NCBI GenBank assembly: GCA_046351595.1
Contig: JAXLYE010000004.1
Location: 124,001 to 188,000, forward strand
DNA length: 64,000 bases
Source: JAXLYE01 sp046351595
GTDB taxonomy: Bacteria > Myxococcota_A > Polyangia > Palsa-1104 > JAEUJZ01
Direction of reading: 5' to 3'
Position 1 is the first letter of the stretch. Every line of letters starts with the position of its first letter. A model generated the notes under the pieces. That model saw nothing but the letters and a program-made list of their open reading frames with translations, did no database searches and was not told the DNA's origin. The position numbers and the translations under genes are program-made. Shown here one piece after another: positions 15,855 to 24,425 of this stretch.

Positions 15855-16751
15855 ATGACGAACAGACAGACTCTGGGGATTCTCTTTGCAAGCCTCGCGC
15901 TCGGGTGCGGCGAGCCTCCGGGAGCGGGACCTGCGCAGCGCGGGTCCGCTCTCTCCTCGACACCAGCGAACAAGATCTACTTCGTCGACGCCAACCTGAA
16001 GCGCGGCTCGTTCGGCGAAGAGGACACCAACGCGCTCAACTTCCTCGACTTCATCGCCCAACGCAGCCAGCCGTACATTCCCGACCTCCTCACGCTGCAA
16101 GAGATGAAGAACGCCCCGGGCTCGCCCAGCCACCACAGCTGCGCCGAGCACGCGGAGAAGCTGCAGGCCTACCTGCTGCGTGAGACGGGAACCACGGTTT
16201 CGTACCGGACCGCGGACACCGACACCGCCATCGGCGGGGCCTGCGTCCTGTGGCGCGCGGATCGGTTCACCAAGGAGTCCCAGAGCCCCAACGTCGCCAA
16301 CTTCAACAACCCGCCGCGGTGCGACGGCGGCTCCGACGCCTACTCCTTCGCGGTGCGCCTCGTGGACCGACTGTCCGCGAGCCAGCGGATCAGCGTGGCG
16401 TCCGTCCACCTGCCCGTCCACTCCGAGGGGTGCGTAGGCGCCGGGCTGCGCGCGCTGCGGGACCAGATGACCGGCCCGCTCCAGATCCTCGCGGGGGACT
16501 TCAACGCCACGATCCACTCGGGCGGCTGGGACGAGGACCTGAAGAGGAGCGGCTGGGTCGACGTGCGCCCCGAGGACGGCAGCGGAGAAGACTGGACCTT
16601 CGGTGAGGGGCGCAGCCGGATCGACTACACCTGGGTCAAGGGACAGGAGCGGATCCCGCTCAAGCGCATCGTCAGCCACGCCCAGGCGCACGGTATCAGC
16701 GGCAAGGACTACTCGGACCACCGCGGCATGACGATGTTGATCGAGTACTGA
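15855..16751 (+). CDS. Endonuclease/exonuclease/phosphatase-fold lipoprotein
   Basis: A 298-residue protein with a lipobox LALGC (Cys18). The EEP fold motifs are in order: the metal-binding Glu in LLTLQEMKN, VASVHLPVH, the catalytic GDFNAT, and the terminal SDHRGM with the general-base His. Members cleave phosphodiesters (DNase I-like) or dephosphorylate lipids and nucleotides; the substrate is not clear. Being an exported lipoprotein, it should act outside the cytoplasm. GAAGGAA lies seven bases before the ATG at 15855. The frame continues upstream through the 12-bp repeats and the kinase remnant, which I treat as non-coding. Confidence 0.87.
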   Translation: MTNRQTLGILFASLALGCGEPPGAGPAQRGSALSSTPANKIYFVDANLKRGSFGEEDTNALNFLDFIAQRSQPYIPDLLTLQEMKNAPGSPSHHSCAEHAEKLQAYLLRETGTTVSYRTADTDTAIGGACVLWRADRFTKESQSPNVANFNNPPRCDGGSDAYSFAVRLVDRLSASQRISVASVHLPVHSEGCVGAGLRALRDQMTGPLQILAGDFNATIHSGGWDEDLKRSGWVDVRPEDGSGEDWTFGEGRSRIDYTWVKGQERIPLKRIVSHAQAHGISGKDYSDHRGMTMLIEY

Positions 16752-16827
16752 GTCGGCTCCCTTCCCTCTTGATACTCGGGAATCCGGAATCAGGAATCGA
16801 GATCAGCGGGACCGGACCGACCGTCGC

Positions 16828-17964
16828 TCAGCGCAGGATCTGGGAGTTTACGACCTGGGCGGGCTGCTTCGCGAGGACGTAGAAGCCCGGCAGGTTGGGA
16901 GTCTCAAACGTACCGCGCGGGTTGTTGCGGGTGACGGAGTCCGTGATCGTGATCGAGCCGGTGCGGTTGTTGCTCACGAAGAACACCGCGCTGCCGCCCT
17001 CGTTGGCCTTGTTGTTCGCGAGCAGGCTGCCGGTGATGTTGAGGACGATCTCGTTGCCGTCGTTGTAGATCGCGCCGCCGTTGCCGCCCTGGCCGCTGTT
17101 GGCGCCGTGGCCGACCGCGCCGCTCTCGGAGAACAGGCTGTTCAGGATGTTCCAGGAGACGCCGATGCTGCTCAGCGCGCCGCCGTTGGCGCAGGAGTTC
17201 CCGAGCCCGGGCTGGCCGCCGAAGGTGCTGTTCACGATCCACACCGGGCGGCCCGGACCCGCGCCCGGCGCGACGAGGTAGTCGAGCTTCCGGATCGCGC
17301 CGCCGCCGACGTCGGAGCCCAGCTCGTCGCAGACGTTGTTGAAGAAGCGACAGTTGACGACCTTGAGGCTGCCGCCCTGCGCGTAGATGGCGCCGCCCCC
17401 GCCCTTGTTCATGGTGTCGTCGATCCCCTTGGCGCTGCCGTCGACGAACGTCAGGTTCTGGACCACGAGCTGGACGCCGGGGTTGGTGTTGCAGTCGCCG
17501 GGACCCGGCGGGTACACCTGCGCCTTGTCACAGGTGCTCATGTACAGGATGCGGGTCTTGCCGCCGCCGCTGAGCGTCACCTTGTTGCCGCCGTCGATGA
17601 CGAGCTTCGGCGCGGTGTTGTTGAAGACCTTGGCCGGAGAGGTCAAAACGATCGTCACCGGATCGGGGCCGCAGCTGAAGGTGATGACGCCGCCCTTTGC
17701 CACCGCGGCCACGAACGCCTCCGCGGTGCAGCTCGCGGCGGTCCCGGTCCCGACGACGGTGGTGGGCGTCGAGGCGTCTTCCGCCTGCCCGGCCGCAGGG
17801 ACCGCGGCGTGACCATCCGGGTTGCCGGCCGGCGGACCCGCGCTCGGGTTCGTGCCCGGCGTCATCGTCATGGTCATCGTCATCGGGTCGCTGTCCGAGC
17901 CGCAGGCCGCGGTGGCCGCGAGCACCAGGAGCGAGACGGAGAGCGTGAACGACCTCAGGCCCAT
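16828..17964 (-). CDS. Right-handed beta-helix lipoprotein (polymorphic-repeat type)
   Basis: A 378-residue lipoprotein (lipobox ATAAC, Cys21) with an unusual MTMTMTMT run near residue 30 and a linker rich in Gly, Ala and Pro. From about residue 75 it follows the pattern of Pmp/right-handed parallel beta-helix proteins, with repeated GGAIY/GGAI, NCRFFNN and NSLFSESGA-like turns. No catalytic site of a polysaccharide lyase is evident. It is likely an outer-surface protein. It converges with the EEP gene with 76 bases between them. The upstream open frame adds 67 residues without a signal and is rejected. Confidence 0.83.
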   Translation of the reverse strand: MGLRSFTLSVSLLVLAATAACGSDSDPMTMTMTMTPGTNPSAGPPAGNPDGHAAVPAAGQAEDASTPTTVVGTGTAASCTAEAFVAAVAKGGVITFSCGPDPVTIVLTSPAKVFNNTAPKLVIDGGNKVTLSGGGKTRILYMSTCDKAQVYPPGPGDCNTNPGVQLVVQNLTFVDGSAKGIDDTMNKGGGGAIYAQGGSLKVVNCRFFNNVCDELGSDVGGGAIRKLDYLVAPGAGPGRPVWIVNSTFGGQPGLGNSCANGGALSSIGVSWNILNSLFSESGAVGHGANSGQGGNGGAIYNDGNEIVLNITGSLLANNKANEGGSAVFFVSNNRTGSITITDSVTRNNPRGTFETPNLPGFYVLAKQPAQVVNSQILR

Positions 17965-18154
17965 CGTAGGATCGTACGCCGCTGCTCCTTCGCACACAAT
18001 CACGCCCTCGCGGCCGTGAGCCAGACCCGAAACGGCGACGGTGGCGGCGGTACGTTCCCGAAGCTCGATCGGCAGAGAGGAGACGCGGCGTCCATCGGAC
18101 CCGCGCGCGACCCGAGCCAGACCGTCGAGATGCCAGGGCAGGCGCCTGTCCCGC

Positions 18155-18425
18155 TCAGTCCCCAATCGGTCCCCAGACGTCTGAGGGCGGGAAGACTCCG
18201 TCGACGCGCCGGCGGGTCCTCCTCTCGGGCGACATGTAGACCGGGGTGCCGAGGACCTTGCCGACGGTCGTGAGGTGCCGCTGCTCGGTCTCGCTGGTGC
18301 CGCTCGCGCCGTCGGAGCTGCCGTAGAACTTGGCGATGCCGAAGTCGAGGATCTTCACGCGCTCGCCGCCGGGCGCCTCGCTGTCCGGGACGATGAAGAG
18401 GTTACCGGGCTTGCTGTCCCCGACG
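18155..18425 (-). pseudogene. Ser/Thr protein kinase remnant (subdomains VIB-VIII)
   Basis: The minus strand encodes GDSKPGNLFIVPDSE, then VKILDFGIAKFYG and GKVLGTPVYMSPER, that is a mutated HRDLKPGN loop, DFG and the activation segment. No N-lobe precedes it and the frame stops soon after SDVW. The catalytic HRD is degraded to GDS, so the fragment is dead even if expressed. Confidence 0.7.
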
Positions 18426-18588
18426 CACGCCGCCGTCGCTGCGGTGCCGCCGCTGCGGGTCCGCGGAACGGTTCCCGTAGCGGCTCGCAGGGGTCTCGGA
18501 CCGGGGTGATTCCCCACTCGAGAATAGGAAGAGGACTCCGGTGCCGGCGTGTGGAGGAATGTCTCGCGCGCCGGGGTCGCGCTTTGGT

Positions 18589-19614
18589 TCAGCGCGCCGC
18601 GCCGTTGGCCCAGCCCTCGATCACCAGCTTGCCCATGGCGCGGCCGCTCTCGAGCAGCGCGTGCGCCTCGAGCAGTGTCGCGGCGCAGATCGGCGAGCGG
18701 CGCGCGGTCAGGGTGGTGCGCAGGACTCCCTGGTCCACGAGCTCCGCGACCTGGTCGAGCACCCGACCCTGCGCCTCCAGGTCGACGCCGAAGCGCGCGC
18801 GCGTGAACATGAGCTCCCACGCGAAGCGCGCGCTCTTGCCCATCAGCGAGCCGAGCGCCAGCGGCTGGTTGGTCTCGACGATGCTGCAGATGCCGCCGAG
18901 CGGCGCGACGAGCTCGCAGCACGCGTCCCAGTAGCCGGCGGTGTCGGCGGTGTTCAGGATGTAGTCCACCTGCTCGAAGCCCCCGGCCTTGAGCTGCTCG
19001 CGCAGCGGCTGGCGGTGATCGATGACGAGCTGCGCGCCGAGCTCACGGCAGTAGGCCTGGGTCTCGGGCCGCGACGCGGTGGCGATGACGCGCAGCCCGG
19101 CGTGGCGCCCGATCTGGATCGCCAGCGAGCCGACGCCGCCCGCGCCGCCGATGATGAGCAGGCTGCCGCCCGCGCCCGGGCGCACGGCCAGCCGATCGAA
19201 CAGCGCCTCCCAGCCCGTCAGCGCGGTCAGCGGCAGCGCCGCGGCCTCGGCGAAGTCCAGGCTCGCGGGCTTGCGTCCGACGATGCGCTCGTCGACGGTG
19301 TGGAGCTCGGCGTTGCAGCCGGCGCGGGTGATGCTGCCGGCGTAGTACACCTCGTCGCCGGGGCGGAAGCGGCGGACCTCGCTGCCGACCGCCTCGACCC
19401 GACCGGCCGCGTCCCAGCCGAGCACGCGCGGCGCCGGCAGCACCCCGACGCCGGGCTTGGGGCGGCGGACCTTGGTGTCGACCGGGTTGACGGACACCGC
19501 GTGGACGCGGACGAGCAGATCGTGCGGCCCGGGCTCCGGCGCCGGCAGCTCCAGGTCGACGAGGGCGTTGGCATCGGTCACGGGCAGGTGCTGGGTCAGG
19601 GCGACGGCGCGCAT
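18589..19614 (-). CDS. Zinc-type alcohol dehydrogenase-like / quinone oxidoreductase (MDR family)
   Basis: The 341-residue protein is a medium-chain dehydrogenase: N-terminal GroES-like domain with VHAVSVNPVDTKVR and VLGWDAAGRVEAVG, then a Rossmann domain with IIGGAGGVGSLAIQIGR. The catalytic zinc ligands of true alcohol dehydrogenases are absent, as in the NADPH:quinone oxidoreductase branch and the TIGR02817 group. The ATG at 19614 has GGAGG seven bases upstream; a GTG three bases earlier is less well spaced. It stands alone in its transcription unit or with the glycerate-kinase-like gene upstream. Its substrate is unknown. Confidence 0.87.
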   Translation of the reverse strand: MRAVALTQHLPVTDANALVDLELPAPEPGPHDLLVRVHAVSVNPVDTKVRRPKPGVGVLPAPRVLGWDAAGRVEAVGSEVRRFRPGDEVYYAGSITRAGCNAELHTVDERIVGRKPASLDFAEAAALPLTALTGWEALFDRLAVRPGAGGSLLIIGGAGGVGSLAIQIGRHAGLRVIATASRPETQAYCRELGAQLVIDHRQPLREQLKAGGFEQVDYILNTADTAGYWDACCELVAPLGGICSIVETNQPLALGSLMGKSARFAWELMFTRARFGVDLEAQGRVLDQVAELVDQGVLRTTLTARRSPICAATLLEAHALLESGRAMGKLVIEGWANGAAR

Positions 19615-19720
19615 CACGTGGCCTCCTTGAAGGGGCAGACAGAAAATCGGCGCAGGCGCTCCGGGGCACAGCGGAGCGCTGCTGCGGCCCGAGCATCCTA
19701 TCGCACCTCGGCCGCGGCGG

Positions 19721-20425
19721 TTACGGGGCCGCGGTCGCGCGGAAGCGCAGCGCCGTGATCCGGTGCTCCCCGTCGAGCGAAACGACCACGTCGGCGCGCT
19801 CGCGCAGCGGCAGCACCAGGCTGGCGAAGTGCGGCGCCAGCGAGCGCTCCCAGAAGCGCGCGACCTCCGCTTCGCTCATGCCGCCGCGGCCGGCCGCGCG
19901 CAGGGTCGCCTCACGCCGCAGCCGCGCCGCGCGCGCCTGCTCGATCGCCAGATCCACGTACACCAGGCGATCGAGCCGCCGCGCCAGCCGCTCGTAGCCC
20001 GGTGCCGGCGCGCCGACGAACCAGCCCTCGAACAGGCAGAGCTCCGGCGGCTCGGAGATCAGCCGCGGCGGCAGGCGGCGCTCGTGCTCGCGGTCGAAGG
20101 CCGGCACCTGCAGCGGCGACCGGCGCGCATCCAGATCGCAGAGGAACCGATCGAGCAGCACCCGATCATGCGTGCCCGGCGGGCCGCGCAGCTCGAGGCC
20201 GCGCTGCCGCCGCTCCGCCGCCTCGAGGTAGAAGTCGTCGAGCGAGACCGACAGCGCGCGCACCGGCCCGCAGCGCGTAAGGAGCGCCGCCGCCAGCGTG
20301 CTCTTGCCGCAGCCGGGCAGGCCGACGATGCCGACGAGCCAGGGCCGCTCGCCCGCGCCCTGGCGCGCGGACAGAGGCGCGAGCAGCCACCCGGACAGCG
20401 CGGCGATGGGATCGGGCGGGACCAT
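19721..20425 (-). CDS. D-glycerate 3-kinase-like P-loop kinase
   Basis: A 234-residue P-loop protein with Walker A GLPGCGKST (residues 35-43), SLDDFYL (61-67) and RGPPGTHD (80-87), followed by FDREHERRLP and EGWFVG. This order matches the plant/yeast-type glycerate 3-kinases and Tda10-like kinases, a branch of the uridine/pantothenate kinase superfamily. It would phosphorylate a small hydroxylated acid using ATP in the cytoplasm, but substrate assignment rests on motif resemblance. I chose the ATG at 20425; the extension upstream is rich in Arg and Cys and has no homology. Confidence 0.75.
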   Translation of the reverse strand: MVPPDPIAALSGWLLAPLSARQGAGERPWLVGIVGLPGCGKSTLAAALLTRCGPVRALSVSLDDFYLEAAERRQRGLELRGPPGTHDRVLLDRFLCDLDARRSPLQVPAFDREHERRLPPRLISEPPELCLFEGWFVGAPAPGYERLARRLDRLVYVDLAIEQARAARLRREATLRAAGRGGMSEAEVARFWERSLAPHFASLVLPLRERADVVVSLDGEHRITALRFRATAAP

Positions 20426-20896
20426 GAGCTCCGTACTATACGGGGCGCCGGGCTTCGTCGGGTACCTACGCGCGCGGAGCGGCCTGCAGCGGGAGCGACA
20501 GCCTGCTCTCGGGATGTTGGGAGGCTGGCACACCGTCCGCTGGCGCGCGGAGGGGAGAGCATTCCTTGTTTGACCGCGCAGAAACCGAACCGCACATATG
20601 TTGATTGATAAAACCAATCCAGATTATTTTTACATCAGGGCTTCCCTAATAAACCATTTGGTTTAGTGATAGACAACTGAGGGATTCCCTCAAAAACGCC
20701 ACTACCTTCGACGGAGAATCGCTGTGGCTTCGGCATCTTGCATGCACCTATTGAATCGTCGACGGCTCGTATTCACGAATCAGCGGACGCAGGCAGTTCT
20801 ATGGATTTTCCTAGTGGCTGGGTAAAGCTCGGCCGCCATCCTTATCGTTGTTAAGAACGTGCCTAGGGCAACGTCTGACACAAACAGGAGAAGACC
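20426..20896. other. Intergenic region, lower G+C
   Basis: These 470 bases lie between divergent genes and hold no supported coding frame. The middle, about 20580-20700, is notably AT-rich and includes the palindrome at 20650-20665. It probably contains the promoters of the glycerate-kinase-like gene and of the small secreted protein. Confidence 0.5.
20650..20665. promoter_or_regulatory. 16-bp palindrome in AT-rich intergenic DNA
   Basis: TAAACCATTTGGTTTA has seven-base perfect arms around a TT centre. It stands about 230 bases from either flanking gene. An operator is possible but no regulator can be tied to it. Confidence 0.3.
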
Positions 20897-21190
20897 ATGA
20901 CCCGTACTATCAGCGCTCTGTTTGCCAGCATCCTCCTCGTCTCGGCCCCCGCTCTGGCGGAGGACACCGGCAAGACCAAGAAGGAAGAAGTGAAGCCGGA
21001 CGGCACCAAGGTCAAGACCGAGAAGAAGAAGGACTGGGACGACGACGGGACGGGCAAGGCCAAGACCGAGGTGAAGACCGAGAACCCCGACGGGACGACC
21101 ACGACCAAGACCACCAAGGTCAAGAAGTCGAAGAACATGGACGGCACGGTCGACACCAAGACCACGACCGAGACCGAAACCAAGAAGTAG
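20897..21190 (+). CDS. Small exported Lys/Thr-rich DGT-repeat protein
   Basis: A 97-residue protein with a clean Sec signal peptide cleaved after SAPALA. The mature part is about 75 residues, almost entirely Lys, Thr, Glu, Asp and Gly. It repeats four times around a DGT core: KPDGTKVKTEKK, DDDGTGKAKTEVK, NPDGTTTTKTTK and NMDGTVDTKTTT. It is strongly hydrophilic and probably disordered. AGGAGAAG lies ahead of the ATG and a strong terminator follows, so it is a well-defined single gene. I do not recognise a family with known function; similar low-complexity exported proteins occur in myxobacteria. Confidence 0.75.
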   Translation: MTRTISALFASILLVSAPALAEDTGKTKKEEVKPDGTKVKTEKKKDWDDDGTGKAKTEVKTENPDGTTTTKTTKVKKSKNMDGTVDTKTTTETETKK

Positions 21191-21233
21191 CCGGCGGGCT
21201 GCTCGCGGACCGCGGGTAGCCTCCAGCGAGGTA

Positions 21234-21285
21234 CTGGCTCCGTAGGCTGTCTGCGCTGCAGACAGACCGGAGCCAGTTCTGTTTT
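21234..21285 (+). terminator. Strong hairpin terminator
   Basis: CTGGCTCCG at 21234-21242 pairs perfectly with CGGAGCCAG at 21268-21276, and an inner stem CTGTCTGC/GCAGACAG nests in the loop. It is followed by TTCTGTTTT. It lies 44 bases after the small exported protein gene. Confidence 0.75.
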
Positions 21286-21294
21286 CGGACCGCG

Positions 21295-22615
21295 TTAGCC
21301 TTCGTCGCCGGGACCGGCCGCGATGTAGACGCCGCGCAGCTGGAAGCGGCCGCCGCTCCCCTGCTCGAACCGATAGATCCGGTGCGCGCCATCGGACCGA
21401 GCCCGTCGCGGGAGCCCTCGGCCACGGAGGCGCCGAGGCGCGCCGGGTCGCCGCGCTTGAGCGCGTCGCGGAGCTGCGTCCAGAAGCTCTGCACGTCCGG
21501 CGGCAGCGCGGCCCAGGCGGCCCGCGCCTCGGCCTCCTGCTTGAGCCGCTCCGTCTCCTTGCCCTGCTTCTCGAGCTACCGGATGAGCGCGACGTTCTTG
21601 CGCTCGATCTCGCTCAAGAGCGGGCCCGCGTCGTCGACCTGCGGCTGGTACCAGGGCTCGCCCGCAAAGTGCCGTGCCAGCGATGGGGACTTGAAGCGGT
21701 GGCCGTGGCGGGCGAAGACCTCGTTGCGCATCATCGACAGCGCCTCCAGGCTCTTGCCGGCGAGATCGGCCGCGGACAGAAGGCGACTGGAAGCCTCGGG
21801 AAATGCGCCGGGAACGGACTCGCCACGCGCTCGGCCTCAGGGAGACATGCGGTCGCAAAGAGCCCCAGCTTGTCCAGATCGAGCCGGCTCGCGGCGCTGA
21901 AGTCCCAGATCTGGACAGAGCTTCCGGAGATCGTCGCAAGCTGCCCCGAGTCTGGACCCCAGGCCGCATCGCGCGCCTGTCCGACCAGATCGAGCCGCCA
22001 CGGCAGCGGGATCGTGCTCGCTCCATCGGTGAGCAGGTACACGGAGAACCTGCCCTCCAAGACCCCCAAGGCGAGCTCGCCGCGGCCGTTCACGCTCACG
22101 AACTCGATGTCCGGCCAAGCAGGATCCAGCTGCGCGAGCTCCGAGCAGGTCTGTCCCTCCTTCTGAACCTTGTTCAGGAAATCTGGGCGAATCCGCAGCA
22201 GGCCGGTCCGCGAGGCGACCAACAGCTCGTCGGACCGTGGCCTCGGCAGCGCGATCACCAGGTGCGGGCCGCACGGCAGCAGTGTGTCCGCCAGATTGCG
22301 GCGGAGCGGCTTCTTCAGGTGAGCGGGCATGAGGCTCTTGACGAGCTGCTCGCGCGTCGGCAGCGTCGAGACGCTCCGGATCTTGCTACGCTTGATCGCG
22401 TCAACGACCGGAGCGGCGGGAGGAATGGAACAAGCCGAGGGTGGCAACAGGCTCGTCGGCGCCGCCGTCCACCCATCAAGCACCTTTATTTGGTAGCCGC
22501 TGCCGTCGGGCGCGGCGCGCGCGATGCACAGCACCTGCTTGCTCTGCTTGTCCTGTCTGTCCTTTATGTAGAGCAGCCGATCGAGCGGGAGCTGAATGGC
22601 TTGGATCTGCTCGCG
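21295..22615 (-). pseudogene. Decayed gene: propeller-like region + YARHG domain
   Basis: The pieces lie in order but in different frames. The 5' part (to about 21800) has beta-propeller-like turns such as DAAWGPDSGQLATISGSSV and IWDFSAA. Near 21790 the frame shifts to read SMMRNEVFARHGHRFKSP then GEPWYQPQVDD and LLSEIERKNVALI, a textbook YARHG domain (extracellular, often in kinase-linked proteins). That reading is cut by an in-frame TAG at about 21577, after which LEKQGKETERLKQEAEARAAW continues in the same frame, and a third frame supplies the end, YRFEQGSGGRFQLRGVYIA. There is no start codon upstream of 22534 in the first frame. At least two frameshifts and one stop make it a pseudogene. 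Confidence 0.72.
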
Positions 22616-22805
22616 GTACTGCGCCCTTGCTCCTCACGCGGGGGCTGACCAAAGCGGCGGTGCAGACCCCAGGGGCAGATCGTCCGGTTCCGCAACGAGA
22701 CGCCGTAGCGACGACGCCGCCGCACCGGGCTCCAGCAACGCCTCGTCGCCGCGCCAAGCGGCTTGCGCTTTTCCCGAAGCGGCGGCAAAACCAGGCAACG
22801 CACCG

Positions 22806-24299
22806 ATGGCAGAACCTGCGAAACCCGGCGTCTCGGATGAGCGGCCCGCCCCGCTCGCGGACCGGGCGGCAAACACCGCGGGGCCGCGCGCGGCGGAGCA
22901 GGCGACGAGCCCCGAGCCGCCCGAGGCCGAGAGCCAGGCCCTTGAGCCCGGCCTGCGGGTCGGCAACTACGTCATCGAGTCGCTCATCGGCAGCGGCGGC
23001 ATGGCGCAGGTGTACCGGGTGCGGCACGCGGTGCTCGGGACGCCGCACGCGCTCAAGGTCCTGGCCGCGCGCTACCGCGGCTTCCTTGAGGTGCGGCAGC
23101 GCTTCCTCAGCGAGGGCCAGATCGCGGCGCAGCTCGGGCACCGCCACATCGTCCAGGTCTCCGACGCGGTGGCGACCCCCGAGGTGGCGGGCCTGGTCAT
23201 GGATCTGGTCGAGGGGCCGACGCTGGAGACGTACGTCCGCGACCAGCCCAAGCCGCTGCCGCTCGGCCAGGTGCGCGAGCTGTTCCTGCCCGTGCTCGAC
23301 GCGCTGGCCGAGGCCCACCGCCGCGGCATCATCCACCGCGACATCAAGCCCGCCAACATCCTGCTCGACCTGAGCCAGGGCCGGCCGGTGCCCAAGCTGA
23401 CCGACTTCGGCATCGCCAAGGTGCTGCGCCCCACAGACCGCGCCGACCGGGCGGCCGGCCACCGCGATCCGACGCGCGCCGAGGCGCGCATGGGCACCCT
23501 GTCCTATATGAGCCCGGAGCAGGTGCGCGGCGCCCGGGACGTCTCGGCGCAGTCGGACATCTTCTCGCTGGGCGCGACGCTGTACGAGCTGTGCACCGGC
23601 GAGCTGCCCTTCGACGGCGACAGCGAGTACGAGGTCATGCGCAGCATCGTCGAGGGGCGGCTGTTCCAGCCCGAGCGGCTCGCCGCGCTCGACCCGGTGC
23701 TGCAGCAGGTGATCCGCAAGGCGCTGGCGCCGCAGCCGGCCGACCGCTTCGCCTCGTGCGAGGAGTTCGCGCTGGCGCTGATGGCCCGCTCGGTGCCGGT
23801 CGCGCAGCCGGGCCAGGCCGTGGCACCGCCGGCAGCGGCCCGGGCGCCCGCGAGCGGCGGGGCCCCGCCGGCCTCCGCGCCCGCGCCCGCGTCGACGACC
23901 AGGCGCTGCCCGTTCTGCAACGAGGTCATCCAGTCGACCGCCCGCAAGTGCAAGCACTGCCAGGAGTACCTGGACCCGACGCTGCGCCGGCAGGCGGCAC
24001 CGGCACCGGCGCCGGCGCCCGAGTCCGAGGCGCTGATCCCCACGGTCGCGTCGCTCATGCCGGGCACCGAGCCCTCGCGCATCAGGCCCGCGCTCTTGAA
24101 CCTGTTCGTGCCCGGCCTGGGCCAGCTGGCCCACGGCTCGTACAAGCTCGGCGCGTCGCTGCTCGGCGGGATGGTGCTGCTGCACGCCTACGGCGCGTCG
24201 AGCGCGATGCTGGGCTTCTACCACGTGGTCGTCAGCTGGCTGACCTACCGCTGGGCCGCGCGCTGGATGCCGACGACGGACCGGTCGCAGAAGGGCTGA
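22806..24299 (+). CDS. Hanks-type Ser/Thr protein kinase with C-terminal zinc ribbon
   Basis: A 497-residue kinase. After a 50-residue Ala/Pro/Glu-rich leader the kinase domain spans about 54-320: Gly loop IGSGGMAQVY (61-70), Lys84, HRDIKPAN (Asp179), DFG (Asp200) and MSPEQ. All catalytic residues are present. A zinc ribbon follows, CPFCNEVIQSTARKCKHC (about 368-386), then a Pro/Ala linker and a hydrophobic C-terminal region (LNLFVPGLGQLAHGSYKLGA onward) with one or two membrane segments. It opens the 20-kb operon and is a close relative of the kinase at its other end. It is likely to phosphorylate Thr in the FHA-linked partners encoded next. The ATG at 22806 has no strong ribosome site. Confidence 0.9.
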   Translation: MAEPAKPGVSDERPAPLADRAANTAGPRAAEQATSPEPPEAESQALEPGLRVGNYVIESLIGSGGMAQVYRVRHAVLGTPHALKVLAARYRGFLEVRQRFLSEGQIAAQLGHRHIVQVSDAVATPEVAGLVMDLVEGPTLETYVRDQPKPLPLGQVRELFLPVLDALAEAHRRGIIHRDIKPANILLDLSQGRPVPKLTDFGIAKVLRPTDRADRAAGHRDPTRAEARMGTLSYMSPEQVRGARDVSAQSDIFSLGATLYELCTGELPFDGDSEYEVMRSIVEGRLFQPERLAALDPVLQQVIRKALAPQPADRFASCEEFALALMARSVPVAQPGQAVAPPAAARAPASGGAPPASAPAPASTTRRCPFCNEVIQSTARKCKHCQEYLDPTLRRQAAPAPAPAPESEALIPTVASLMPGTEPSRIRPALLNLFVPGLGQLAHGSYKLGASLLGGMVLLHAYGASSAMLGFYHVVVSWLTYRWAARWMPTTDRSQKG

Positions 24300-24425
24300 G
24301 CCCGATGCGGGGGCGCCCGATGCGGAGCTGGGAGACAGCCCGCCAGAACACCCTTTCGCGACGATGACCCGCCCATGTAGCATGACCCTGCGGCCCTGGC
24401 TGTACCGCTTCGAGAGGGACAACGG

